Part shown: piece after piece, positions 8,886 to 15,190 of the stretch
Layout of the letters: each line of letters opens with the position of its first letter
Numbering within the stretch: the first letter of the stretch is position 1
Origin: Cytophagales bacterium
Lineage (GTDB): Bacteria; Bacteroidota; Bacteroidia; Cytophagales; Thermoflexibacteraceae
Assembly: GCA_004294445.1 (NCBI GenBank)
Contig: REAZ01000004.1
Span: 62,001-126,000, forward strand
Length of the DNA stretch: 64,000 bases
Direction of reading: 5' to 3'
Position numbers and translations under genes: made by a program
The notes under the pieces: model-generated
The model's database searches: none
The model's input: only the letters and a program-made list of their open reading frames with translations
What the model was told of the DNA's origin: nothing

Positions 8886-9516
8886 AAACCAATAAATCTA
8901 TGGTAATCAACATTATAAATAAAATCCAAATAGCTAATGCTACTCCATAAGTACTCAAGATAAATTTTAACCTCCCCCAAAATTTAGTTTTAAGAGTAGT
9001 ATTTAACATTTGAGCCAAAAATAAAAAATAAATTATCTCGAATAGATTGAACTGACGAATGCAGTAGACATACCATTTATTTATTTCGTCTAAGTCGATA
9101 AAATATAATAATGAAAAATTATGGAAATTTTGTAAATCAAAGTGAGTGTAACCTTTCTCAATTAGATTAAAATACAATATTTCGTACAGAAAAGGGGTAA
9201 TAAAAATAAACTCAGCCCATATACAAATTAATAAGATGTTAGCATATATAAACTTATAACTATTTATAACAAGACCAGTAACCAAGAATAGAGAAATAAT
9301 TAAAACTTTTAAGGAGTATACTGAAGGTATTATTAAAAAAGATAACCACTGGTTTTTTTTCATATTTTGCAATATATTTTTATGTTTCATATTGATTTCA
9401 AACTTAAAAGTATTATCATTGATAGCTGCATTTTCAATCAAGTTCTGCATCGCAAAATCTACACTAATTCTAATAAAGCAAAAAAAGGCAAAAAGAAAAA
9501 GTATTTTTTTATACAT
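8878..9516 (-). CDS. Multi-pass membrane protein of unknown function
   Basis: This 212-residue protein is not recognised. It has a hydrophobic N-terminus (about 3-20), a soluble stretch with many Asn/Lys (about 25-55) and then about four membrane segments (near 60-85, 92-112, 145-170 and 185-208). The layout is faintly like Yip1-type membrane proteins, but no diagnostic motif was seen. It lies between a TonB-C-like small protein and the thioredoxin-like protein and overlaps the latter by 8 bases. A part in export, maturation or self-immunity against the cluster peptide is possible. Immunity proteins are often small multi-pass proteins encoded beside the peptide, but the sequence does not prove it. 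It is very AT-rich, like its neighbour. Confidence 0.65.
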   Translation of the reverse strand: MYKKILFLFAFFCFIRISVDFAMQNLIENAAINDNTFKFEINMKHKNILQNMKKNQWLSFLIIPSVYSLKVLIISLFLVTGLVINSYKFIYANILLICIWAEFIFITPFLYEILYFNLIEKGYTHFDLQNFHNFSLLYFIDLDEINKWYVYCIRQFNLFEIIYFLFLAQMLNTTLKTKFWGRLKFILSTYGVALAIWILFIMLITIDLLVYA

Positions 9517-9551
9517 ATAAACACTAATTTTAATTTGATTATCATATTTTA

Positions 9552-9971
9552 CTATGTCAAGGGTAGGACAAAGCGTTGCTTAACTTTATTGTTTAAATGT
9601 ATCGCAGGCATCCATTTCGATGGGAAAATGGGTTTTATTTTTTCTGTAATAACTTGATTATTGCCACTCTGTTGTGTGCTAATAGATATTGCTCCTGCAA
9701 AATTTTCGTAAACATTCATGTTGAGTACTTCTCCTTGCTCAGAAATAATAAATGCCAAAAACCTATCCTTACTATTTTCTTGTTTATAAAGTTTCACTAA
9801 ATTGCTTATATCAGTATGCAATGTATAAATGTCACACTCTTTTGGTTGAGCATATTTTTCAACAACATTATAAACATTTTCATAATCAGGTTTAATTCTA
9901 TGAGCAAAAAAATGGTGTAAGTTAATTTTTTTAAGAAAAACAAAAAAAAACTCATTCATAAAATTATACAT
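9552..9971 (-). CDS. Small protein with TonB C-terminal-like end
   Basis: This 139-residue protein is not firmly recognised. The last 30 residues (IFPSKWMPAIHLNNKVKQRF, then VLPLT) match the pattern of the TonB C-terminal domain, W-x-PA...V...F-x-P. Unlike TonB it has no clear Pro-rich spacer, and its N-terminus is Phe-rich (NEFFFVFLKK) with at best a weak membrane or signal segment. An alternative start four residues in (MNEFFFVF) is equally possible. It lies 35 bases before the membrane protein gene and downstream of the precursor peptide gene, all on the minus strand. TonB-C-like domains in small orphan proteins occur in Bacteroidota; a role in crossing the periplasm would fit the context but is inference. 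Confidence 0.6.
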   Translation of the reverse strand: MYNFMNEFFFVFLKKINLHHFFAHRIKPDYENVYNVVEKYAQPKECDIYTLHTDISNLVKLYKQENSKDRFLAFIISEQGEVLNMNVYENFAGAISISTQQSGNNQVITEKIKPIFPSKWMPAIHLNNKVKQRFVLPLT

Positions 9972-9995
9972 TAAGTGATAAAATGATTTAATTTC

Positions 9996-10032
9996 AGGCT
10001 AATTTTGCCTACATAAGTAATAAAATTAGCCT
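9996..10032 (-). terminator. Hairpin downstream of the peptide gene (terminator or attenuator)
   Basis: The arms AGGCTAATTTT (9996-10006) and AAAATTAGCCT (10022-10032) are perfectly complementary, with a 15-base loop. On the minus strand this follows the peptide stop codon by about 20 bases and precedes the rest of the operon. It lacks a long T-run, so partial termination that boosts peptide over exporter levels is plausible. Confidence 0.55.
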
Positions 10033-10053
10033 AAAAGTTTAATGATGATGGGG

Positions 10054-10218
10054 TTAAGCCTCTTTCGGAGGAATACAATATGCAACATAAGCAGCACCCA
10101 AATAGCCTACACAATACCAATCTCCACTTGCTGCACACCTTCCTATTTGCATAGCCATGTCAAGACACAGACCTCCACCCACGGTGTCCATCATTTCTTC
10201 AAAAGATAATTCTTTCAT
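10054..10218 (-). CDS. Double-glycine leader peptide precursor (bacteriocin-like)
   Basis: The frame is open from 10311, but the ATG at 10216-10218 gives a 54-residue peptide starting MKELSFEEMMDTVGG. This matches the LSxxE...GG leader recognised by C39 peptidases. Cleavage after GG at residue 15 would release a 39-residue product starting GLCLDMAMQIGRC and ending CIPPKEA. It has four cysteines (in LCLD, GRCA, WYCV and AYCI) and a small-residue, aromatic stretch (CVGYLGAAYVAYC). The matching exporter, a CGSC oxidoreductase and unknown membrane proteins follow on the same strand. A promoter-like sequence lies upstream. The product could be a class II-type bacteriocin, a signal peptide or a substrate for modification; no modification enzyme is visible. 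Confidence 0.8.
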   Translation of the reverse strand: MKELSFEEMMDTVGGGLCLDMAMQIGRCAASGDWYCVGYLGAAYVAYCIPPKEA

Positions 10219-10280
10219 TTTTGTAAGTGTTTTAAAAAGTTGAACAATAATTTTCGTTTTGTCAAATCGATTTAACACTG

Positions 10281-10311
10281 CAAAGGTGAAAGAGAAAGCC
10301 CACATCTCCAA
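10281..10311 (-). promoter_or_regulatory. Probable promoter of the peptide operon
   Basis: Read on the minus strand there is a TTG -33 element (10309-10311), 20 bases, then CACCTTTG (10281-10288), a 7 of 8 match to TAnnTTTG. Transcription would start near 10275, about 55 bases before the peptide start codon. The inverted repeat 10322-10354 lies just upstream. Confidence 0.5.
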
Positions 10312-10321
10312 TTTTTATTAC

Positions 10322-10354
10322 GTCTAAATTAGTCATATTTTGACTAATTTAGAC
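10322..10354. promoter_or_regulatory. Perfect 14-bp inverted repeat, probable operator
   Basis: GTCTAAATTAGTCA (10322-10335) and TGACTAATTTAGAC (10341-10354) are exact reverse complements separated by 5 bases. The repeat lies between the divergent peptide gene and the HTH regulator gene, about 10 bases upstream of the -33 element on one side and about 20 bases on the other. The size and two-fold symmetry suit a dimeric HTH protein. A divergent terminator is less likely because no U-run follows. Confidence 0.65.
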
Positions 10355-10374
10355 CTCAAATTTTCTATCCTTTT

Positions 10375-10406
10375 TTTGTAAATCTCCAAAAAATTAAGCT
10401 AATTTG
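10375..10406 (+). promoter_or_regulatory. Possible promoter of the HTH regulator gene
   Basis: TTTG (10375-10378), 20 bases, then CTAATTTG (10399-10406), which keeps the TTTG half of the -7 box but not the initial TA. The expected transcript would start near 10413, ahead of the ATG at 10461. Confidence 0.3.
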
Positions 10407-10460
10407 CAACATTTACAAGCAAAGAAACAAAACTATTTATTCCCTAAACAATTTAAGTCT

Positions 10461-10760
10461 ATGAGCAGCTCCAAAAACTCAATCTCCGACAAACTTCGTA
10501 GCCTGCGGGCGGGTTGCGGCTTATCCCAAGAATGTGTAGCAAATCAGCTACGTATCTCCCAAAAAACGTACAGCCGCTGGGAAAACGAGGCAGATGCGAT
10601 TCCTTTATGTACCCTATCACAGATTTGCAGCGTTTTGGGTGCGGATATTCACCAACTTATAGGCAGCGAGCCGAGCCTGACCGAAGAGGTGCAGCACCTC
10701 CGCAAAGAGGTAGTAGAGCTACAGCACGCACTTAGTCAGTTTTTACCCCCCCCCTATTAA
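10461..10760 (+). CDS. XRE-family helix-turn-helix regulator
   Basis: Starting at the ATG at 10461 (MSSSKNSISDK) gives 99 residues. The frame is open from 10404, but those extra residues lie outside the domain. The HTH_3 domain spans about 8-65: helix 1 DKLRSLRAGCGL, turn and recognition helix LSQECVANQLRISQKTYSRW, then helices through LSQICSVLGADIHQLIG. A short Leu/Val/Glu C-terminal helix (about 70-95, EEVQHLRKEVVELQHALSQF) looks like a coiled-coil dimerisation segment. It is divergent from the peptide operon, with a perfect inverted repeat between them, so it is the likely regulator of that operon and of itself. The gene ends in a C-run (CCCCCCCC near 10747-10754), a possible slippage tract. 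Confidence 0.85.
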   Translation: MSSSKNSISDKLRSLRAGCGLSQECVANQLRISQKTYSRWENEADAIPLCTLSQICSVLGADIHQLIGSEPSLTEEVQHLRKEVVELQHALSQFLPPPY

Positions 10761-10777
10761 CAATATTTAACAAATAT

Positions 10778-10840
10778 TTATAAATACTTCATTTGAATCG
10801 TTTCATCGATGTTTTTTGCTCCTATGTTAATGAATTTTCA
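10778..10840 (-). pseudogene. Decayed 3' end of a terD gene
   Basis: On the minus strand the sequence reads K-F-I-N-I-G, A-K-N-I-D-E-T-I, Q-M-K-Y-L and a stop. It aligns with the C-terminus of the intact TerD protein at 11561-12196 (KFMTIGEAIEAKNIDETI, then KAIQARYL and stop). Relative to that gene it has lost 12 and 9 bases, both in frame, and the Trp codon before KF has become a stop (TGA). No more of the gene can be traced beyond 10840. It marks an earlier copy of the ter cluster at the edge of the peptide locus. Confidence 0.75.
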
Positions 10841-10932
10841 GCTACCTACCTTGTTGTCAATGGCATTATTGCGGAAAGCTATCCCCAAGATGAATTTAGT
10901 ATGATATATGATGAGTAGGTAGTAGAAAAAAA

Positions 10933-10955
10933 CAAGAGTGGTTCGCCACTGCAAC
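10933..10955 (+). repeat. Short intergenic repeat with GGTTCGCC core, copy 2
   Basis: CAAGAGTGGTTCGCCACTGC contains the small hairpin GTGG-TTCG-CCAC and resembles the copy at 5731-5751. It lies 47 bases before the VOC gene. Confidence 0.3.
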
Positions 10956-11001
10956 ACATTTGCCCAGTTTGGGTGAATATACAATTAAATTATTAGACAG
11001 C

Positions 11002-11403
11002 ATGAAACAAAATTTAGCACATATCGCAATTGTTGTGGACGACTATGACAAAGCAATAGAATTCTACACCCAAAAACTACATTTTACGCTCAAAGAGGAC
11101 ACCATTTTGTCAGAAACAAAAAGGTGGGTTCTTGTAACACCAAAAGGAGCAACTGAATGTTCTTTGTTATTAGCCAAAGGCACAAACGAAGAACAAAAAA
11201 GTAGAATTGGGAATCAGACAGGCAGTCGAGTTTTTCTCTTCCTCCACACAGACAATTTTGCACGAGATTATCAGAACTTACTTGACAATCAGATTAAAAT
11301 TGTAAGAGAACCAACCACAGAAGCTTACGGAACAGTGGCTGTTTTTGAAGACATATTTGGAAATCTGTGGGATTTGATAGAGCCAAAAGCTATATCTTTG
11401 TAA
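11002..11403 (+). CDS. VOC-family protein (glyoxalase/bleomycin-resistance fold)
   Basis: The ATG at 11002 gives MKQNLAHIAIVVDDYDKAIEF, a typical start for this fold, and 133 residues; the open frame upstream to 10960 is not needed. Two beta-alpha-beta-beta-beta modules are visible. Metal-site candidates are H7 in LAHIAIVV, the Glu/His-bearing strand in the middle (SRVFLFLHTDNF), and E in AVFEDIFGNLWDLIEP near the end. Members include glyoxalases, dioxygenases and antibiotic-binding proteins, and the substrate is not evident. It is a lone plus-strand gene between the HTH gene and the minus-strand ter cluster. Confidence 0.88.
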   Translation: MKQNLAHIAIVVDDYDKAIEFYTQKLHFTLKEDTILSETKRWVLVTPKGATECSLLLAKGTNEEQKSRIGNQTGSRVFLFLHTDNFARDYQNLLDNQIKIVREPTTEAYGTVAVFEDIFGNLWDLIEPKAISL

Positions 11404-11560
11404 AAAGTGTTTGGAACAGCCAATAAATGAGTAAAGTTTTGTCTGATATAACCTTAAACATTTATAGGCTGTTTTTAACTTTTTCACTGAAAAACAAGCC
11501 GCAAAACGTGGAATTTAGCTGTGCGTGTTAGTAAAAAGATGAAATAAGTTTCACCTTAAT

Positions 11561-12196
11561 TTATAAATACCTCGCCTGAATCGCCTTAATCGTTTCATCG
11601 ATATTTTTTGCTTCTATGGCTTCTCCTATGGTCATGAATTTCCAGCCATTCGCCTCTCTGACTATTTTGCCCATAATCATAGAAACTTTGCCCGCAAAAT
11701 CTGGCTCGGCGGAAAGATTAAAAGTAGCAAAAACAGAAACTACCTGCTGTGGCTTTCCCTCAAAAATTCGTATTTTGGAGTACGGAATGGTCGCAAAGTC
11801 CTGTCCTTTGAAAGAGTTGATGTAAAAAACAATCTGCTGAATATTTGCGCTTACATTTTTCAGGTTTACCTGAATCACCTCATTATCAAAGTCATCAGCC
11901 TTGTCCAAGTCCCCTTTGCGGTCATCGCCGCTATGCTTGATGGCTTGGTCTTTGGAGAGCAACTTGCGGTAATAAACAGTATCTACTAAGTTGCCATTCG
12001 CATCAAACATACTCACGCTGCCGTCCAAATCTACGGTTTCGGTTTCGTTGAAAAAGCTAATTATAAACTTCTTTTGGATAGCTCCCCAGTTGATGCCTAC
12101 GCATATTTCTTCTAATTTTCTTTCTTCTTTCTTCAAAGAGATAGAGCTACCTTTGGAAAGATTGATGCCTGTTTTTTTATTGAGTTCTATGGACAT
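11561..12196 (-). CDS. TerD family protein (divergent copy)
   Basis: TerD proteins are calcium-binding beta-sandwich proteins of tellurite and general stress response systems. This copy has 211 residues against 186 for the two downstream-strand paralogues at 13349 and 14099. The motifs are looser: LDGSVSMFDANG where the others have LDASVFMLG, and HSGDDRKGD where the others have HTGDNRTGA, so calcium binding may differ. An insert with Lys/Asp-rich DLDKADDFDNEVIQ follows. The C-terminus AKNIDETIKAIQARYL is the part duplicated in the decayed copy at 10778-10840. It lies 37 bases downstream of the zinc-ribbon/PH gene and is probably the last gene of the ter cluster. Confidence 0.9.
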   Translation of the reverse strand: MSIELNKKTGINLSKGSSISLKKEERKLEEICVGINWGAIQKKFIISFFNETETVDLDGSVSMFDANGNLVDTVYYRKLLSKDQAIKHSGDDRKGDLDKADDFDNEVIQVNLKNVSANIQQIVFYINSFKGQDFATIPYSKIRIFEGKPQQVVSVFATFNLSAEPDFAGKVSMIMGKIVREANGWKFMTIGEAIEAKNIDETIKAIQARYL

Positions 12197-12233
12197 TTTT
12201 TTATGGTTATTTTTGTGAGTGATTAATTATAAG

Positions 12234-13043
12234 CTATCGCTGTTCGTTTACTACTTTTTTGATTTTTTGGTAAATCTCATCAGGATTTTCTATGTCTTTG
12301 AGATAAATACCATTTCTGGCTCCTTCCCACCATGAGCCATTTCTGCCTCCACTCGCACTATTGGGAATTTCCAAATGAATAGAACCTAAACCAAACATTT
12401 TTTGGATAAATCCTTTTCTCAGATGCACTTCCACTACTCTTTTGAAGGTTACAGATTTTTTTTCAACACTCAAAAAACCTTCTGCATATTCTATTCTATC
12501 TTTATAAATCGTGTAAATAGTTTTTTTATACATCATTTTTGTATAAAAAAATATAAGAATTGGCAACACAATAAAGATAAGAAAGAAAGAGGAAAACCCA
12601 AAGAACACGAAGCTAACGGCATCACTACCAATCATTTCTGAGAATGGCAGCGATAAAACAATTTTTTTAAGGAAATCAACATTTTGTAAAAAACTGCCGA
12701 GCATTCCTCCCAAAAAGCCCGTTCCCCAAATTGTCATGAAGTACAAAGCTGGATTTGAATAAATCCTTAGTAGTATCAATCTATTCCTGAATTTGGAGGC
12801 TAACTGAAAAAGTGCTGTATTAGGTTGCTCTAAAATCTTTTCCTCAGATTTCACTATTGGTGGGGGTAAGTCTGGCATTTTACTAAAATACTCAGACAAA
12901 CCCTCTGGAAGTTTTACTTCTTTATGTGTTTGTGAGGATTCGGTTTCTACCTGTTGCAATAGGTTTGCACCACAATTCATACAGAATTTTGCTTGAGAAG
13001 TCATAATTTGAGTTCCACAATTCCAACAAAAACTTTGTGTCAT
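12234..13043 (-). CDS. Zinc-ribbon membrane protein with bacterial PH domain
   Basis: This 269-residue protein opens with a zinc ribbon (about 4-28: FCWNCG and FCMNCG, four cysteines). A linker rich in Pro/Glu follows (about 35-75), then two strong membrane segments (about 100-125 and 145-170) and a YdbS-like bacterial PH domain (about 175-265). The PH part shows IYKDRIEYAEGFLSVEKKSV and FGLGSIHLEI. Such proteins are membrane-associated and of unknown biochemical role. It sits between terD genes on the same strand, 306 bases from the terD gene upstream, and may act with TerD and the PspA-like protein in envelope stress. Confidence 0.8.
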   Translation of the reverse strand: MTQSFCWNCGTQIMTSQAKFCMNCGANLLQQVETESSQTHKEVKLPEGLSEYFSKMPDLPPPIVKSEEKILEQPNTALFQLASKFRNRLILLRIYSNPALYFMTIWGTGFLGGMLGSFLQNVDFLKKIVLSLPFSEMIGSDAVSFVFFGFSSFFLIFIVLPILIFFYTKMMYKKTIYTIYKDRIEYAEGFLSVEKKSVTFKRVVEVHLRKGFIQKMFGLGSIHLEIPNSASGGRNGSWWEGARNGIYLKDIENPDEIYQKIKKVVNEQR

Positions 13044-13190
13044 GCTTTATAATTTTGAATCTGATTTTTAGATTATTTATCTATGAAAAACGTGTTTAGT
13101 GGTCATAAAAGTAATATTTATAAGCAGGATTTTATTCCAATGCCATTCCTTTTAATAAGAAATATTCCCCTTATTGACCTTCAAAGAATA

Positions 13191-13277
13191 AACGCTCTCT
13201 ACTTGGGAGAGGGTGTTCCCCCCGCTAAAGCGAGGGGTTAAAACTAACCATGCCCTTTAATCAAGGCGCGGGACACC
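13191..13277. other. GC-rich multi-hairpin intergenic element
   Basis: In an otherwise AT-rich gap this stretch folds on paper into several stems. CTCTC/GAGAG (13195-13211) comes first. An outer stem GGTGT/ACACC (13212-13216 with 13273-13277), extended by CCC/GGG, encloses three hairpins: CGC-TAAA-GCG near 13223-13232, GGTTA-AAAC-TAACC (13236-13249), and GCC...GGC (13252-13267). It may be a dispersed repeat or a small structured RNA. No T-run terminator follows. The rest of the 13044-13348 gap holds no gene that I can see. Confidence 0.45.
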
Positions 13278-13306
13278 GCTACAAAACGCTTACTTTAAAA
13301 AACAAC

Positions 13307-13346
13307 TTCAAACATTTTCAAACTGTATTTTAAACCTTCAAACATT
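13307..13346. repeat. Phased decamer array downstream of terD
   Basis: Four units in exact 10-base register: TTCAAACATT, TTCAAACTGT, ATTTTAAACC, TTCAAACATT. It ends 2 bases before the stop codon of the terD gene at 13349. It belongs with the arrays at 13964-14068 and 18671-18736. Confidence 0.65.
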
Positions 13347-13348
13347 TC

Positions 13349-13909
13349 TTACGAATACGCATTTACGTAGGTCTGCAAGCCACCGTTAGAGCCTATGCCC
13401 GAAGCGATAAAAGTCCAGTCGCCATCTACTCTTTTGAGCTTACCAAACTCAATATCGGCAAAGGCAGTAAACTCATTATCAAGGTCATAGCGCAATACCT
13501 CTCGCTTGCTTTCCACATCTACAATGCGGATATAAGCCTCTGCTAAGTGCCCAAAATTTTGGCGGCGAGCTACAGCCTCGTGTATGCTGACCGTAATGAG
13601 AATCTCGTGGATTCTTGCATCTATAGCAGGCAGATTTGCCAAAATCATCTCATCATCTTCATCGCCCGCCCCTGTGCGGTTGTCGCCTGTGTGCTGCAAA
13701 GAGCCATCTAAAGACTTGAGATTATTGTAAAAGACAAAGAACTCATCAGCAGGGAGTTTGCCGTTTGCACCAAGCATGAACACTGATGCGTCCAAGTCAA
13801 CCTGTGCGCCCGCTTTGAGTTCCCAGCCCAAGCCAATCATAATTTTCTTTAATGCAGGTTCTTTTTTGGAGAGGTTGAACGTTCCTCCTTTTTTCAATGA
13901 AATTGCCAT
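13349..13909 (-). CDS. TerD family protein
   Basis: This 186-residue TerD-fold protein has all the classical acidic motifs: WELK...VDLDASVFMLG near 29-47, LQHTGDNRTGAG near 71-82 and DDEMILANL near 85-93. These supply the two calcium sites of the family. It aligns without gaps with the copy at 14099, roughly 70% identical by eye, so the two are a recent tandem duplication. The gap between them (189 bases) is filled by a phased decamer array. The likely role is in a cytoplasmic or membrane-associated stress complex. The usual partners TerB, TerC and TerZ-type operons are not in this window. Confidence 0.93.
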   Translation of the reverse strand: MAISLKKGGTFNLSKKEPALKKIMIGLGWELKAGAQVDLDASVFMLGANGKLPADEFFVFYNNLKSLDGSLQHTGDNRTGAGDEDDEMILANLPAIDARIHEILITVSIHEAVARRQNFGHLAEAYIRIVDVESKREVLRYDLDNEFTAFADIEFGKLKRVDGDWTFIASGIGSNGGLQTYVNAYS

Positions 13910-13963
13910 GTTTTTAATTATAAATTATAAATGATGAATTATGAATGTGTTTCTCAATTAATT

Positions 13964-14068
13964 GTTTGAATTTGTTTGATTTAGTTTGAGATTGTTAAAA
14001 CTATTTTGAACAGTATTCAAACCATTTCAAACCCGTATTTCTAACCATTTCAAACAGTCCCCAAACAT
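13964..14068. repeat. Large phased decamer array with opposed halves, between two terD genes
   Basis: GTTTGA occurs at 13964, 13974 and 13984, with degenerate units GTTAAA at 13994 and TTTTGA at 14004. The complementary orientation follows: TTCAAAC at 14017, 14027 and 14049, then CCCAAAC near 14060. Units keep a 10-base register apart from one 12-base step, so one helical face carries GTTTGA sites followed by inverted TCAAAC sites. The two halves can also pair as an imperfect long hairpin. Confidence 0.65.
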
Positions 14069-14098
14069 TCCAACAAACTGTATTTAAACATTTTTTCT

Positions 14099-14659
14099 CT
14101 ACGCATACGCTTCCACATATCCCTCTATGCCTTTTGTGCTGCCAATGCCCGAAGCAACAAAGTGCCATTCGCCATCTAAGCGTTGCAATTTGCCAAACTC
14201 TACATCTGTATCTTTGGCAAAGCTCGCATCCAAGTCGTAGTTTAGTATTTCGCGCTTCGTTTCCACATCTACTAAGCGGATATAGGCATCATTGAGCAAG
14301 CCAAAATTCTGTCGGCGAGCGGGGGCATCGTGGATAGTTACTACTATCAAAATCTCACTCACCCTGCCATCTATCAAGTTTAGGTTTGCCAAAATCATTT
14401 CGTCATCGCCCTCTCCTGCTCCTGTGCGGTTATCGCCTGTATGCTGAATAGAGCCATCGGGAGATTTAAGGTTGTTGTAAAAAACAAAGAACTCATCGGC
14501 AGGGAGTTTGCCATTTCCGCCGAGCATAAATACTGAGGCATCTAAGTCCATGAGAGAAGTGGTTTTGAGTTCCCAACCCAAACCAATCATGATTTTTTTT
14601 AGGTTTAGCTCTTTTTTTGACAAATTAAATGAATGACCTTTCTTTAATTGAATTGACAT
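14099..14659 (-). CDS. TerD family protein
   Basis: This is a 186-residue paralogue of the 13349 gene with the same acidic motifs (MDLDASVFMLGGNG, IQHTGDNRTGAG, DDEMILANLN). Differences are concentrated in the C-terminal third. It lies 41 bases downstream of the lipoprotein gene and so is probably co-transcribed with it and the PspA-like gene. TerD copies often occur in multiples in stress loci, where they are thought to form metal-dependent complexes at the membrane. Whether this system resists tellurite, phage or other stress cannot be read from the sequence. Confidence 0.93.
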   Translation of the reverse strand: MSIQLKKGHSFNLSKKELNLKKIMIGLGWELKTTSLMDLDASVFMLGGNGKLPADEFFVFYNNLKSPDGSIQHTGDNRTGAGEGDDEMILANLNLIDGRVSEILIVVTIHDAPARRQNFGLLNDAYIRLVDVETKREILNYDLDASFAKDTDVEFGKLQRLDGEWHFVASGIGSTKGIEGYVEAYA

Positions 14660-14700
14660 TTTTCTTTTTAAATTATGTGTTATTTGATGAATTACTAAAT

Positions 14701-15168
14701 CTATTTTATCCTCACATACTTTTCTATGTTGATACGATTTACGCCAAGGTTTTCAATCTTTTCTACGCCTTGCTGCACCAAGGTATCGTTTTTGACAGCA
14801 ACAGTAAATGAAAATGAGTTGTCTTCCCATTGTCTATCACTACAATACTCCAAGTGTTCGGTATATTGGTCGCCTACCAAAGTATAACGTCCGCCGCCAG
14901 AGCCATAAACTGCTGTAGAATCTTTGCCTTTGAGCAGGTCATGTTTCAAAAAAGCAAAATGAGTTTCATTAATCACCTTTATCATGGTTTGGTTTTGGGT
15001 GTAATCTGTTACCACTGTATCGCCTTTTTCTATGAGTGTACCAGAAATTAATTTCCAAGTCCCCGCAATAGGTGTTGTTTTTTGTTTGTTTTGAGTTTCT
15101 TTTGTCCCGCAAGCAGCAAGGGTTACACAAGCCAAAGTAATAAGTATTGTTTTTTTGATATGATACAT
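14701..15168 (-). CDS. Lipoprotein, lipocalin-like
   Basis: The 155-residue protein has a lipoprotein signal (MYHIKKTILITLACVTLAAC) with the lipidated Cys at residue 20. The mature part begins with a short polar linker, then IAGTWKLISGTLIEKGD, the G-T-W opening strand of lipocalin-like domains. Alternating strands follow (YTLVGDQYTEHLEYCSD, FSFTVAVKNDTLVQQG, IEKYVRIK). Small Bacteroidota lipoproteins of this kind have unknown ligands. It lies between the PspA-like gene and a terD gene, all on the minus strand with gaps of 22 and 41 bases, so it is likely part of the same stress operon. Confidence 0.75.
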   Translation of the reverse strand: MYHIKKTILITLACVTLAACGTKETQNKQKTTPIAGTWKLISGTLIEKGDTVVTDYTQNQTMIKVINETHFAFLKHDLLKGKDSTAVYGSGGGRYTLVGDQYTEHLEYCSDRQWEDNSFSFTVAVKNDTLVQQGVEKIENLGVNRINIEKYVRIK

Positions 15169-15190
15169 GAGTTTTGAGTTTTTAAAAAAT

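Noticed and set aside
6280-13196. Identical 15-base words at 6280-6294 and 13182-13196 (CAAAGAATAAACGCT)
   Set aside because: A few shared 15-mers are expected by chance in a 64-kb AT-rich window, and the flanks do not match.
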